A DNA stretch of 64,000 nt from Streptomyces sp. NBRC 110611 (GTDB lineage: Bacteria; Actinomycetota; Actinomycetes; Streptomycetales; Streptomycetaceae). The notes beneath the pieces are model-generated. The model made no database searches and had not been told where the DNA came from. It saw only the letters and a program-made list of their open reading frames with translations. The stretch covers positions 1,774 to 65,773 of the forward strand of contig NZ_BBUY01000015.1 of the NCBI RefSeq assembly GCF_001590865.1, read 5' to 3'. Position 1 is the stretch's first letter. Every line of letters starts with the position of its first letter. This document shows positions 24,616 to 33,160 of this stretch, one piece after another. The translations under genes and the position numbers were made by a program.

Positions 24616-25280
24616 GCGAAACGAGCCCCCCGTCCATTAATCCCGCACAACGAGGTAGACGCTGTCACCCAGTTGACGGTTCCTCAAGGGACATTTGGGC
24701 CGTGGCACGCACGCACCCTGCAGCACGCGAGCCGCAACGATCACGCAGGAAAAGGGCAGGAAAAGGGTGGCGTGACGGCCTGGAAGTTTGGACGGCTCCC
24801 CCGTCACGCACCATCTGGCGACGGCAGCGACCTTCCGACCGCCGGCGCCCCCTCTCCGGTCGTCACGGCACTGTCCGGTCGCCGCACCGGCCCAGGCACT
24901 CCGGCCGACGGCCGACGGCGGTGCACGCCCTCGATGCCTCCCTCGCCACCGGGCTGGAGCAGCTACACAGGGTGCTACACCGGTCGGACGTGGTGCACCG
25001 CGATCTGAAGCCGTCCGGCGTCCTGGCAGCCGCACAGGGCCCGCGGATCATCGACTTCGGCATCGCGTGGGCCATGCCCAGGTACGGGGCCGGCACGCAG
25101 ACGGCCGCGACACCAGGACCGTCGCCCACAAAAGCCAATTGTCCGATTTGCCGGACTTCGGCGTTGCGGCTTGTTTCCCCACATCACCGAGCGCATGATC
25201 AGGAAGGACTGCCAAGATCCTGCCGCAGTCGCTCTGACCAGCAAGGTAACTGGCCAGAGCGTTCCTGCGGCATCACCGCA
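24616..25280. other. Gene-poor stretch between toxin locus and tRNA-Met
   Basis: These 665 bp contain no intact gene. The only recognisable coding trace is the kinase remnant at 24918-25110. The stretch separates the acquired toxin locus from three tRNA genes, a common boundary for inserted DNA, but I found no duplicated tRNA 3' end that would mark an attachment site. Confidence 0.5.
24918..25110 (+). pseudogene. Remnant of a Ser/Thr protein kinase gene
   Basis: The plus-strand frame reads LEQLHRVLHRSDVVHRDLKPSGVL and then GPRIIDFGIAWAM, which are the catalytic loop (HRDLKPxN, with Asn replaced by Ser) and the DFG motif of a bacterial eukaryotic-like kinase. The ATP-binding lobe upstream and the C-lobe downstream are absent, and the frame runs on into the tRNA region as nonsense. 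Only subdomains VIb-VII survive, so no active kinase can be made. Confidence 0.7.
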
Positions 25281-25357
25281 TGGTGGGGCGGGTGGGACTC
25301 GAACCCACGACCGACGGATTATGAGTCCGCTGCTCTAACCGGCTGAGCTACCGCCCC
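25281..25357 (-). tRNA. tRNA-Met (anticodon CAT), CCA encoded
   Basis: The minus strand folds as a standard cloverleaf: acceptor GGGGCGG pairs with CCGCCCC, D-arm GCTCAGCCGGTTAGAGC, anticodon arm with loop CTCATAA, T-arm GTGGGTTCGAGTCCCAC and encoded CCA (25281-25283). The anticodon CAT allows elongator Met, initiator Met or Ile2. The paired first base excludes the initiator; elongator Met is most likely and Ile2 (lysidine) is not excluded. Confidence 0.9.
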
Positions 25358-25559
25358 CTCCACGGCGCGTCGCGCACATTTGTGCGCGCCGTCTGCCGCA
25401 GCATAGCCGCTCATACGATCTGCTGCCCGTGCGGGCCGCCGTCGGGCGACGTTGGCTGCCCAAGAGGACTTCGATCACCAGGGTTTCGGTTCCCCGGAGC
25501 GGGAAACCGGGCCCCCGGCACAAGAAAAAGGACCCCTCCCGGGGTCCTCGTCCTCTGAG

Positions 25560-25632
25560 CTCCCCCGACTGGACTCGAACCAGTAACCTGCCGGTTAACA
25601 GCCGGCTGCTCTGCCAATTGAGCTACAAGGGA
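25560..25632 (-). tRNA. tRNA-Asn (anticodon GTT), copy 1
   Basis: Cloverleaf with D-arm AGCTCAATTGGCAGAGC, anticodon arm GCCGGCTGTTAACCGGC (anticodon GTT) and T-arm ACTGGTTCGAGTCCAGT. The acceptor stem is TCCCTTG with CGGGGGA, so it contains two adjacent T-G wobble pairs. CCA is not encoded. It is an almost exact tandem copy of the gene 5 bp away. Confidence 0.93.
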
Positions 25633-25637
25633 ATGAG

Positions 25638-25710
25638 CTCCCCCGACTGGACTCGAACCAGTAACCTGCCGGTTAACAGCCGGCTGCTCTGCCAATTGAG
25701 CTACAGGGGA
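25638..25710 (-). tRNA. tRNA-Asn (anticodon GTT), copy 2
   Basis: Same sequence as the neighbouring tRNA-Asn except one acceptor base: TCCCCTG instead of TCCCTTG, giving a normal C-G pair opposite the same G. This is therefore probably the ancestral copy. CCA is not encoded. The pair forms a 78-bp tandem duplication. Confidence 0.93.
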
Positions 25711-25823
25711 CTGCTCTGCGTGCCTCGAATGCGCTGTCCTCCGGGTATCCGGACGGCAGGCGCTCGCTGCGAGACATACATTAGCGCAAGCAGGGGGGTG
25801 CTCCGCCAATCGGTATCGGCTCA

Positions 25824-25840
25824 GGTCACCTCGGGTGACC
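25824..25840. other. Short perfect hairpin upstream of the tRNA-Asn genes
   Basis: GGTCACC and GGTGACC form a 7-bp stem with a TCG loop. It lies between the divergent tRNA-Asn promoter region and the small membrane protein gene. It could be a protein-binding dyad or an attenuator; nothing in the sequence decides. Confidence 0.35.
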
Positions 25841-25930
25841 CCCGGCCCCGGAGGGTAGGCGCGGCGGCACCGCCCGGCGTCCGGCGCGCAGGGGCACCGG
25901 ACGGGACCGACCAGAGGGAGAGGTGGAGCG

Positions 25931-26266
25931 ATGCGCTACCGGCTCACGTTCATCGCGGGACTGGCCACCGGGTACGTGCTCGGGGCACGGGCCGGCCGGG
26001 AGCGGTATGAGCAGCTCCGCAAGGCCACCCAGCGGGTCGCGCAGAATCCGGCGGTCCGCAACAGCGCCGAGTCCGTCGCACTGACCGGGCGCGATGTGGT
26101 GTCGAAGGCGTACGGGAAGGTGTCGGCCAAGGTCGGCGACCATGTGCCCGGCTCCGTCCGCGACCGGGTCCGCTCGCTGCGCGAACAGCGCGTGAATCAC
26201 GGGACCGGCCCGAACCACGGGAACACCGGGAACAACGGGAACGACTGGGGCACCAGCAATACGTGA
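25931..26266 (+). CDS. YtxH-like small membrane-anchored protein
   Basis: The 111-aa protein begins with a short membrane segment with glycine packing motif, RLTFIAGLATGYVLGARAG, followed by a basic helix (RERYEQLRKATQRVAQNPAVR) and a hydrophilic tail ending in Asn/Gly repeats. The pattern is conserved in Streptomyces and resembles YtxH stress-type proteins, with the C-terminal part facing the cytosol. ATG 25931 is preceded by GGGAGAGGTGGAG. Function unknown. Confidence 0.8.
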   Translation: MRYRLTFIAGLATGYVLGARAGRERYEQLRKATQRVAQNPAVRNSAESVALTGRDVVSKAYGKVSAKVGDHVPGSVRDRVRSLREQRVNHGTGPNHGNTGNNGNDWGTSNT

Positions 26267-26455
26267 CACCCATGAGGTGACGCGGATGACGTGCCCCGTG
26301 ACGTCCCCCCATGACGTGCCCCGCATGACGTGCCCCCGTGACGTGCTCCCATGACGGTGCCCTCCATGATCACCTGCGCGACGGCCTCTCCGGCGTCCTC
26401 GCCGGGCAAACCCTGACTCCTCCCCCATGCGTCCCATGGGGCATCATCTGAGGCC

Positions 26456-27937
26456 ATGGGGATAGTCGCCGGATTGGACAGTTCGTCCGACAGCACACGG
26501 ATCGTCGTCTGCGATGCGGACACGGGCGCCGTCATCAGACAGGGGTACGCGCCGCACCCCGTCGAGAAGGGGCCGGAGGCCGATCCGCAGGCGTGGCTGA
26601 TGTCACTCGGCGAGGCGGCGGGCAACGGCCTGCTCGAAGGCGTGCAGGCCATCGGCGTCTCGGCGCAGCAGCACGGGCTGCTGACGCTGGACGCGGAGGG
26701 CAACCTCGTACGGCCCGCGCTGCTGGGCAACGACAGGCGGGCGCAGAGCGCGGCCGCGGATCTGGTGGACGCGCTGGGCGGGCGGAGCGCGTGGGCGCAG
26801 GCCATGGGGGCGGTGCCGCAGGCGGCGCACCCGGTGACCAAGCTGCGCTGGCTGGCCCGTACGGAGCCGGCGAACGCGGTCCGGATCGCCGAGGTCATGC
26901 AGCCGCACGACTGGCTGGTGTGGCAGCTCCTGGGGCGGCCGGCGCGGCGGACCACGGACCGGGGCGCGGCCTCGGGGACCGGTTTCTGGTCGGCGGCGAC
27001 CGGCGCGTACCGGCCGGAACTGGTGGAGCTGGCGCTGGGCCGCCAGGTGCGGCTGCCGGAGGTGCTGGGCCCGTCGGGGACCGCCGGCTTCACCCCGGAA
27101 GGGCTGCTGATCTCCGCCGGCACCGGGGAGACCATGGCGGCCGCCTTCGGCCTCGGCGTCGGGGAGGGGGACGCCGTGGTGTCCCTGGGCGCCTCCGGAT
27201 CGGTGTTCGGGATTCATCACGAAGCGCTGATCGACCCGAGCGGCACGATCACCTCGTTCGCGGACGCCACCGGCCGGCACCTGCCTGTGGTGCACACCAG
27301 CAATGCCGTACGGGTGCTGCGCGGTGCGGCGGAGATGCTGGGGACGGACCTGGAGGGGCTGTCCGAGCTGGCACTGAAGTCGTCGCCCGGTGCGTACGGC
27401 ATGGTGCTGCTGCCCTATCTGGAGGGCGAGCGGACGCCTCATCTGCCGCACACCGCGGGGTCGTTGCACGGGATGCGGCGGGAGAGCATGAAGCCGGAGC
27501 ACCTGGCACGGGCGGCCGTGGAGGGCATGCTCTGCGGGCTCGCGGACGCGCTGGACGTGCTGCGCGGCCGGGGCGTGGCGGTACGCCGGGTGTTCCTGCT
27601 GGGCGCGGCGGCGGAGCTGGGCGCGGTGCAGGCGATCGCCCCCGGCCTGTTCGGCGTGCAGGTCGTGGTGCCGCAGCCGGCGGAGTACGCGGCGCTGGGG
27701 GCGGCGCGGCAGGCGGCCTGGGCGTGGGGGGTGGCCCACGGTACGCTCACGCCGGCCGCCGGGACGGATCCCGGGCCGGGCGGCGGGGCCGCCTGGATCG
27801 ACCCGCCGCAGTGGCCGGCCGCCGCGAGTCAGACCTTCGAACCGGGCGAGGACCTGCCGGTCGGCCAGGCCGTGCGCCAGCAGTACGCGGCGGTGCGCGA
27901 CGAGGCCCACCCGGGGGCGTTCACGCGGGAGGCGTGA
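26456..27937 (+). CDS. FGGY-family carbohydrate kinase (xylulokinase-like)
   Basis: The 493-aa protein has the FGGY layout: N-terminal ATPase lobe GIVAGLDSSSDSTRIVVCDADTG (partly given), the substrate motif IGVSAQQHGLLTLD, a central ISAGTGETMAAAFGLGVGEGD, and the C-terminal adenosine-binding VFLLGAAAELGAVQAIAP. The QQHG motif points to xylulose or a related ketose, phosphorylated by ATP in the cytosol. Typical enzymes read LDxGTxSxR at the first loop; here DSSSDSTR still fits a phosphate-binding turn. No isomerase or sugar transporter is adjacent, so the sugar cannot be fixed. Confidence 0.88.
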   Translation: MGIVAGLDSSSDSTRIVVCDADTGAVIRQGYAPHPVEKGPEADPQAWLMSLGEAAGNGLLEGVQAIGVSAQQHGLLTLDAEGNLVRPALLGNDRRAQSAAADLVDALGGRSAWAQAMGAVPQAAHPVTKLRWLARTEPANAVRIAEVMQPHDWLVWQLLGRPARRTTDRGAASGTGFWSAATGAYRPELVELALGRQVRLPEVLGPSGTAGFTPEGLLISAGTGETMAAAFGLGVGEGDAVVSLGASGSVFGIHHEALIDPSGTITSFADATGRHLPVVHTSNAVRVLRGAAEMLGTDLEGLSELALKSSPGAYGMVLLPYLEGERTPHLPHTAGSLHGMRRESMKPEHLARAAVEGMLCGLADALDVLRGRGVAVRRVFLLGAAAELGAVQAIAPGLFGVQVVVPQPAEYAALGAARQAAWAWGVAHGTLTPAAGTDPGPGGGAAWIDPPQWPAAASQTFEPGEDLPVGQAVRQQYAAVRDEAHPGAFTREA

Positions 27938-28043
27938 GGCGGCGGGGCCGGCCTGCCCTGGCCCTGCGCCCCCGGCCCGGACCTGGTCTCCTGCCCGCCC
28001 CGGACCAGTCCCGGCCCGGCCCGGTCCGCCGGTCCCGTCCCGC

Positions 28044-29546
28044 TCAGTCCAGGTAGCCGCGGAGCTGATCGGCGAAGGCGTGATCGCGGAGTTTGCTGAG
28101 CGTCTTGGACTCGATCTGCCGTATCCGTTCACGGGTGACACCGAAGATCCGGCCGATCTCCTCCAGAGTGCGGGGGCGGCCGTCGACGAGGCCGTAGCGG
28201 AGCTGCACGACCTTGCGTTCCCGTTCGCCGAGGGTGGACAGGACCGCGTCGAGGTGCTCGCGGAGCAGCAGGAACGCGGCGGACTCGACGGGTGAGGCGG
28301 CGTCGCCGTCCTCTATGAGATCGCCGAGGGCGACGTCCTCCTCCTCGCCGACGGGGGCGTGCAGCGAGACCGGCTCCTGGGCGAGCCGCAGCACTTCGCT
28401 GACGCGTTCCTCGGTGAGGTCGAGGTGGGCGGCGACCTCCTCCGGAGTGGGTTCGTAGCCGCGCTCCTGGAGCATCCGCCGTTGGACCCGTACGACGCGG
28501 TTGATCAGCTCGACGACATGGACCGGGACGCGGATGGTCCGGGCCTGGTCGGCGAGGGCGCGGGACATCGCCTGACGGATCCACCAGGTGGCGTAAGTGG
28601 AGAACTTGTAGCCGCGGGCGTAGTCGAACTTCTCGACGGCGCGGATCAGTCCGAGGTTTCCCTCCTGGACGAGGTCGAGCATGGTCAGTCCACGGCCGAC
28701 GTAGCGCTTGGCGACGGAGACCACCAGGCGCAGGTTGGCCTCGATCAGACGGCGCTTGGCCATCCGGCCGAGGACCACCAACCTGTCCAGGTCGTAGGCG
28801 AGTTGGGAGCAGAGATCAGGGGTGTTGGCGAGCTTCTCCTCGGCGAAGAGACCGGCCTCGACACGTCGGGCGAGCTCGACCTCCTCGACGGCGGTGAGCA
28901 GCGGTATCCGCCCGATCTCGCGGAGGTACTGGCGGAAGAGGTCGGAGGACGGGCCGCCGCCAGGCTCGGCACGAGGCGGCGGCTCGGGACCGGGATCCGA
29001 TTCCGCGTGCACCCCCTGCCCGGATTCCACCTCCGCCTCCGCCTCCGCCCCCGCCCCCGACTCCGACTCCGACTCCGACTCCGCACCAGCATCCGCCCCC
29101 AGTCCCGTATCCGTATCCGTATCCGTATCCGCATCCGTGCCCGCATCCGGTACGAGCACCAATCCCCGCTCAGCCCCCTGGCTTTGCTCCCGCTTCCGCT
29201 CTCCCTCCCGTTCCCGAGAAATCTCCTCCGGGAGCATCTCGGCGGCTGGCGGTTCGGCCTGCTGCGGCACGGTGACGGGGTCGGCGGCCGGGCCGAGGAG
29301 TGGCCGCGTGGCCGGCTCCGTGACGGGTTCCGCGAGCTGCTCGCCGGCCGGTTGGGGGGCGGCCGACGCGTCGGCGAGGGTCTGGGTCTGCACGGGGGCG
29401 ACCTCCAGGGTGATCGCTGCTGAGGCGGCAGAAAGGCCGGGTACGGTTGCGGCCGAGCCGCCGTCCGTCCCGTACGTCAAGAGCGGTTCCGCGGGGGTTT
29501 CCGGTGGCGTACGACCGGACCCGCCGCGCTCCGAGGACTCAGGCAC
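28044..29546 (-). CDS. hrdA: Group 2 RNA polymerase sigma factor (HrdA-like)
   Basis: Residues 195-500 are a textbook sigma-70 core: region 1.2 DLFRQYLREIGRIPLL, region 2 RLVVSVAKRYVGRGLTMLDLVQEGN with YATWWIRQAMSRAL (shown in part), region 3 and region 4 LEEIGRIFGVTRERIRQIE. The N-terminal 190 residues are acidic and low complexity, with DTDT and ESES dipeptide runs. In S. coelicolor hrdA lies next to dnaG, and the same order here supports hrdA rather than the essential hrdB. It would direct RNA polymerase to a subset of housekeeping-like promoters. GTG 29546 is the start. Confidence 0.85.
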   Translation of the reverse strand: MPESSERGGSGRTPPETPAEPLLTYGTDGGSAATVPGLSAASAAITLEVAPVQTQTLADASAAPQPAGEQLAEPVTEPATRPLLGPAADPVTVPQQAEPPAAEMLPEEISREREGERKREQSQGAERGLVLVPDAGTDADTDTDTDTGLGADAGAESESESESGAGAEAEAEVESGQGVHAESDPGPEPPPRAEPGGGPSSDLFRQYLREIGRIPLLTAVEEVELARRVEAGLFAEEKLANTPDLCSQLAYDLDRLVVLGRMAKRRLIEANLRLVVSVAKRYVGRGLTMLDLVQEGNLGLIRAVEKFDYARGYKFSTYATWWIRQAMSRALADQARTIRVPVHVVELINRVVRVQRRMLQERGYEPTPEEVAAHLDLTEERVSEVLRLAQEPVSLHAPVGEEEDVALGDLIEDGDAASPVESAAFLLLREHLDAVLSTLGERERKVVQLRYGLVDGRPRTLEEIGRIFGVTRERIRQIESKTLSKLRDHAFADQLRGYLD

Positions 29547-29777
29547 CGCTTCTCAGTGTGGAGTACGACACACTCCTGCCACGAGGGGCGTGCGACCACT
29601 TTTTGAGTCCGGTCCGTGACCGGACGGCTACCGCGGGGTGTTACGGGGTGGCTGGGCGGGGTGGCTGGGCGGGGCGGTAAGGGCGTCCGCGCGGGAAAGG
29701 CCAGCGGCAAGATCAGGAGAAGGCTGGGGAAAGGCCGAGGGAAGGTCAGGGGAACTTCCGGGCGATGCCCTACGGGG

Positions 29778-29852
29778 CGGTCGAACAGATCCCCTAGGGG
29801 ATGCGAGCGCCCCCTGCGGGGCCTCAACGCGGCGGGGTCCGGAGGTATTCCC
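29778..29852 (+). repeat. Dispersed ~75-bp repeat, copy A
   Basis: It begins CGGTCGAACAGATCCC and ends near TATTCC, with about 85 percent identity by eye to 48324-48396 in the same orientation. It lies in the 462-bp non-coding gap between dnaG and hrdA. The core GATCCCCTAGGGGATG is self-complementary. The rest of this gap holds GGGGTGGCTGGGC-type short repeats and a CTCAACGGGCT direct repeat but no gene. Confidence 0.7.
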
Positions 29853-30008
29853 GGTGGCTCAACGGGCTCACGAGCTCAACGGGCTCAACACGGCGGGGCC
29901 TGGTCGGTGTTCCCGGTGAGCTGAGGGGCGGTTCCCCAGCAGACCATGCCGCGCAGGCCGCGGCCGCGCAGACCGTGACTGGCGCGAGATGTGGCGGTGG
30001 ATGCGGCG

Positions 30009-31934
30009 TTACAAGGCGGCGTAGCCGCGTTCGCGGAGGGACTGGCCGTACTGCTGGAGGATCCAGAGTTCGTTCTGGACGGCGGCGAGCTGGTCGGGGT
30101 CGGCGCGGGGGCCGAGGCGCTGCAGGGTGCCGCGGATCTCGGTGACGCGCTGGTTCACGGCGGCCAGCCGGACGGCGACCAACTGGACGCCGGCGTAGGC
30201 CTCGTCGGGCTCGCGGCGGGTGTGCAGCGGTTCCACCACGAGCTCGGTGACCAGCGCGCGGACGGTGTCGTCGGGGGCGGCCTCGCGGACCCGGGCGACA
30301 TAGTCGCTGTCGGCGGCGCCGGCCGTGGTGCCGCCGGCCTCCTCGATGCACTGGCGGACCACCGCGTACGGCGGCGCGGTGAACTCGTCCGCCCCGTACG
30401 CGTCGAAGGCCGGGGAGACCAGGTCAGGGCGCTGCAGGGCGAGTTTGAGCAGCTCGCGCTCGACGCGGTGGGCGGGGCTGCGGAGGTTGAGGGCGGGACC
30501 GCGCGGGCCGGGGGCGGGGCGGGCGTGCTCGGCCTCGGGGGCAGCCGGGGCGCGGCGCTGCTGCCTGCCCTGCGGGGCGCCACCGCCGTCGCGGCCGCGC
30601 TCGCGGGCCCAGCGGGCGAGCTGGGCGACGCGCTTGACCACGAACTGGGTGTCCAGGATGCCGAGCATGCCGGCGAGCTGGACGGCGGATTCGTGCTGAA
30701 TGGAGCTGTTCTTGATGTTGGCGACGATGGGGGCCGCCTCGTCCAGGGCGGCGGCCCGTCCCACGGCCGTGTCGAGGTTGTGGCGGGAGACGACCTGGCG
30801 GAGGGCGAATTCGAAGAGGGGCGTACGGGACTCGACGAGATCGGCGACGGCCTGCTCGCCCTTGGCGAGGCGCAGGTCGCAGGGGTCCATACCGCCGGGG
30901 GTGATGGCGATGGAGGTCTGGGCGGCGAACTTCTGGTCGTCCTCGAAGGCGCGCAGAGCGGCCTTCTGCCCTGCGGCGTCGCCGTCGAAGGTGAAAACGA
31001 CCTCGGAGCCGGAGTTGTCCATCAGCAGGCGGCGGAGGATCTTGATGTGGCCCTCGCCGAAGGACGTGCCCGAGGTGGCGATGGCGGTGGTGACACCGGC
31101 GAGATGGCAGGCCATCACGTCCGTGTAGCCCTCGACCACGACCGCGCGGTTGGTCTTGGCGATCTCCTTCTTGGCGAGGTCGATGCCGTAGAGGACCTGG
31201 GACTTGTGGTAGATGGGGGTTTCGGGGGTGTTCAGGTACTTGGGGCCGTTGTCGTCGTCGCGGAGCTTACGGGCGCCGAAGCCGACGACCTCGCCGGCGA
31301 TGTCCCGGATCGGCCACATCAGGCGGCCGCGGAAGCGGTCGATGGGCTTGCCGCTGCGGCTGTCCTGGGAGAGCCCGGAGACGATCAGTTCCTTGTCCGT
31401 GAAACCACGGCCGCGCAGGAAGCGGGTGAGGTGGTCCCAGCCGGCCGGGCTGTAGCCGATGCCGAAATGCTGGGCGGCGGCCTGCTCGAAACCGCGCTCG
31501 GCGAGGAACCGGCGGGCGATCTCGGCCTCGGGGCTGTCGAGCTGCTCGGCGTAGAACTGGGCGGCGACCTTGTGGGCCTCGACCAGGCGGGTGCGCTCGC
31601 CCTGCTGGCGGCCGGGGGTGTAGCCGCCCTCTTCGTAGCGGAGGGTGATACCGGCCTGCGCGGCGAGCCGCTCGATGGTCTCGGCGAAGGAGAGGTGGTC
31701 GATCTTCATGACGAAGTCGACGGTGTCGCCACCCTCCTGGCAGCCGAAGCAGTGGTAGAGGCCCTTCGCGGGGCTGACGTGGAAGGACGGGGACTTCTCG
31801 TCATGGAAGGGGCAGAGGCCCTTGAGGTTGCCGCCGCCGGCGTTGCGGAGCTGGAGATACTCGGATACGACGGCGTCGATCGGGACCGCGTCCCGCACCG
31901 CCTTCACATCGTCATCGTTGATCCTGCCTGCCAC
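30009..31934 (-). CDS. dnaG: DNA primase
   Basis: The 641-aa protein has all DnaG domains: N-terminal CHC2 zinc finger (CPFHDEKSPSFHVSP with CFGC, residues 41-66), the TOPRIM catalytic core (VVEGYTDVMACHLAG, then VFTFDGDAAGQKAA, about residues 262-330) and a C-terminal DnaB-interaction domain. A Pro/Arg/Ala-rich linker lies near residue 450. It makes RNA primers at the replication fork. GTG 31934 starts the conserved MAGRINDDDVKAVRDAVPI. The hrdA gene follows on the same strand after 462 bp. Confidence 0.96.
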   Translation of the reverse strand: MAGRINDDDVKAVRDAVPIDAVVSEYLQLRNAGGGNLKGLCPFHDEKSPSFHVSPAKGLYHCFGCQEGGDTVDFVMKIDHLSFAETIERLAAQAGITLRYEEGGYTPGRQQGERTRLVEAHKVAAQFYAEQLDSPEAEIARRFLAERGFEQAAAQHFGIGYSPAGWDHLTRFLRGRGFTDKELIVSGLSQDSRSGKPIDRFRGRLMWPIRDIAGEVVGFGARKLRDDDNGPKYLNTPETPIYHKSQVLYGIDLAKKEIAKTNRAVVVEGYTDVMACHLAGVTTAIATSGTSFGEGHIKILRRLLMDNSGSEVVFTFDGDAAGQKAALRAFEDDQKFAAQTSIAITPGGMDPCDLRLAKGEQAVADLVESRTPLFEFALRQVVSRHNLDTAVGRAAALDEAAPIVANIKNSSIQHESAVQLAGMLGILDTQFVVKRVAQLARWARERGRDGGGAPQGRQQRRAPAAPEAEHARPAPGPRGPALNLRSPAHRVERELLKLALQRPDLVSPAFDAYGADEFTAPPYAVVRQCIEEAGGTTAGAADSDYVARVREAAPDDTVRALVTELVVEPLHTRREPDEAYAGVQLVAVRLAAVNQRVTEIRGTLQRLGPRADPDQLAAVQNELWILQQYGQSLRERGYAAL

Positions 31935-32071
31935 GCAAGAATTCTACGGTGGGGGTACGACAGTCCCCGCCGACCGCCCTCCCCCGCCCTCCCGGCCCGG
32001 TCGGCCGACCGCCGACGCCCGGCCGCGCCGGCCAGCCGCCCGCCCATGCCCGGTTCCCGCCGGCCGGGCGG

Positions 32072-33151
32072 CTACGCCATCAGCTCCAGGAAGCGGTCGA
32101 GGCCGATGTTGCCGCCGGAGATGATCAGGCCGATGCGGGGCGGGAGCGGCGTGAGGCGGTGGCGGCCGGCGAGGAGGGCGGCCAGGGCGCTGGCACCGCT
32201 GGGCTCGGTGACGATCTTGAGGCGTTCGAAGGCGAAGGCCATGGCGGCGCGGATCTCGTCGTCACTGACCAGGGCCACCGAGTCGAGGAGACGCTGGTTG
32301 ATGCCGAAGGTCAGGGCGCCGGGGGCGGCGACGGCCTGGCCGTCGGCGATGGTGCGCGGGACGGGAATGGTGACGGGGTGGCCGGCGGCCAGTGAGCGGA
32401 AGGTGTCGTCGCCGGCCTCCGGTTCGACGCCGATCATGCGGATACCGGGGGCCAGAGCGGTGGCGGCGACGGCCGAGCCGGCCATCAGCCCGCCACCGCC
32501 GATCGGGGCCAGCAGCGCGTCGAGCGGGCCGGTCTCCTCGATCAGTTCCAGGGCGGCAGTGCCCTGGCCGGCGATGACGTGCGGATGGTCGTACGGCGGG
32601 ATGAGGGCGAGGCCGCGCTCCTCGGCGAGCTGATGGGCAAGAGCGGCGCGGTCGGCGGTGTAGCGGTCATAGCGGACGATCTCCGCGCCGTATCCGGCCG
32701 TGGCGTCGATCTTGGACTTCGGGGAGTCCTCGGGCATGACGATCACGGCACGGCTGCCCAGCTCGCGCGCGGCGAGGGCGACGGCCTGGGCGTGGTTGCC
32801 GGAGGAGTAGGCGGCGACGCCGCGGGCCAGCTGCTCGGGGGACAGCCGGGAGACGGCGTTGTAGGCGCCGCGGAACTTGAAGGCGCCGACCCGCTGGAAG
32901 TTCTCGCACTTGAGGTGGACCTCGGCGCCGACCAGCGCGTCGAGGGTGCGGGAGCACAGTACGGGCGTGCGGTGGGCCACGCCCGTCAGCCGCCGGGCGG
33001 CGTCCCGGACGTCGTCGAAGGTGATGAGGTCCGGGATGCCGCTGCCAGAACCGCCGGGGCCGGTGGCACTGCTGGGTCCGGTGGAATCGGCGGGACCGGC
33101 GGGACCGGCAGGCCCCGTGGGGCTGAGCGGGCCAGTGGGGCTCGTCGTCAT
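32072..33151 (-). CDS. Threonine/serine dehydratase (PLP fold type II)
   Basis: The PLP lysine is in the conserved ENFQRVGAFKFRGAYNA motif near residue 92; AAYSSGNHAQAVALAAREL, the phosphate loop IGGGGLMAGSAVAA and the C-terminal ISGGNIGLDRF complete the pattern. The enzyme deaminates threonine or serine to a 2-keto acid. There is no C-terminal ACT regulatory domain, so it resembles catabolic rather than biosynthetic dehydratase. The first 40 residues are a Gly/Pro/Ser repeat and probably non-essential; the true start may lie downstream. It begins 9 bp after the flavoprotein gene and is likely co-transcribed with it. Confidence 0.9.
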   Translation of the reverse strand: MTTSPTGPLSPTGPAGPAGPADSTGPSSATGPGGSGSGIPDLITFDDVRDAARRLTGVAHRTPVLCSRTLDALVGAEVHLKCENFQRVGAFKFRGAYNAVSRLSPEQLARGVAAYSSGNHAQAVALAARELGSRAVIVMPEDSPKSKIDATAGYGAEIVRYDRYTADRAALAHQLAEERGLALIPPYDHPHVIAGQGTAALELIEETGPLDALLAPIGGGGLMAGSAVAATALAPGIRMIGVEPEAGDDTFRSLAAGHPVTIPVPRTIADGQAVAAPGALTFGINQRLLDSVALVSDDEIRAAMAFAFERLKIVTEPSGASALAALLAGRHRLTPLPPRIGLIISGGNIGLDRFLELMA

Positions 33152-33160
33152 ACGCGCACG

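Noticed and set aside
24616..25357. tRNA-Met as attachment site of an integrated element
   Set aside because: No integrase gene and no second copy of the tRNA 3' end were found in the window.
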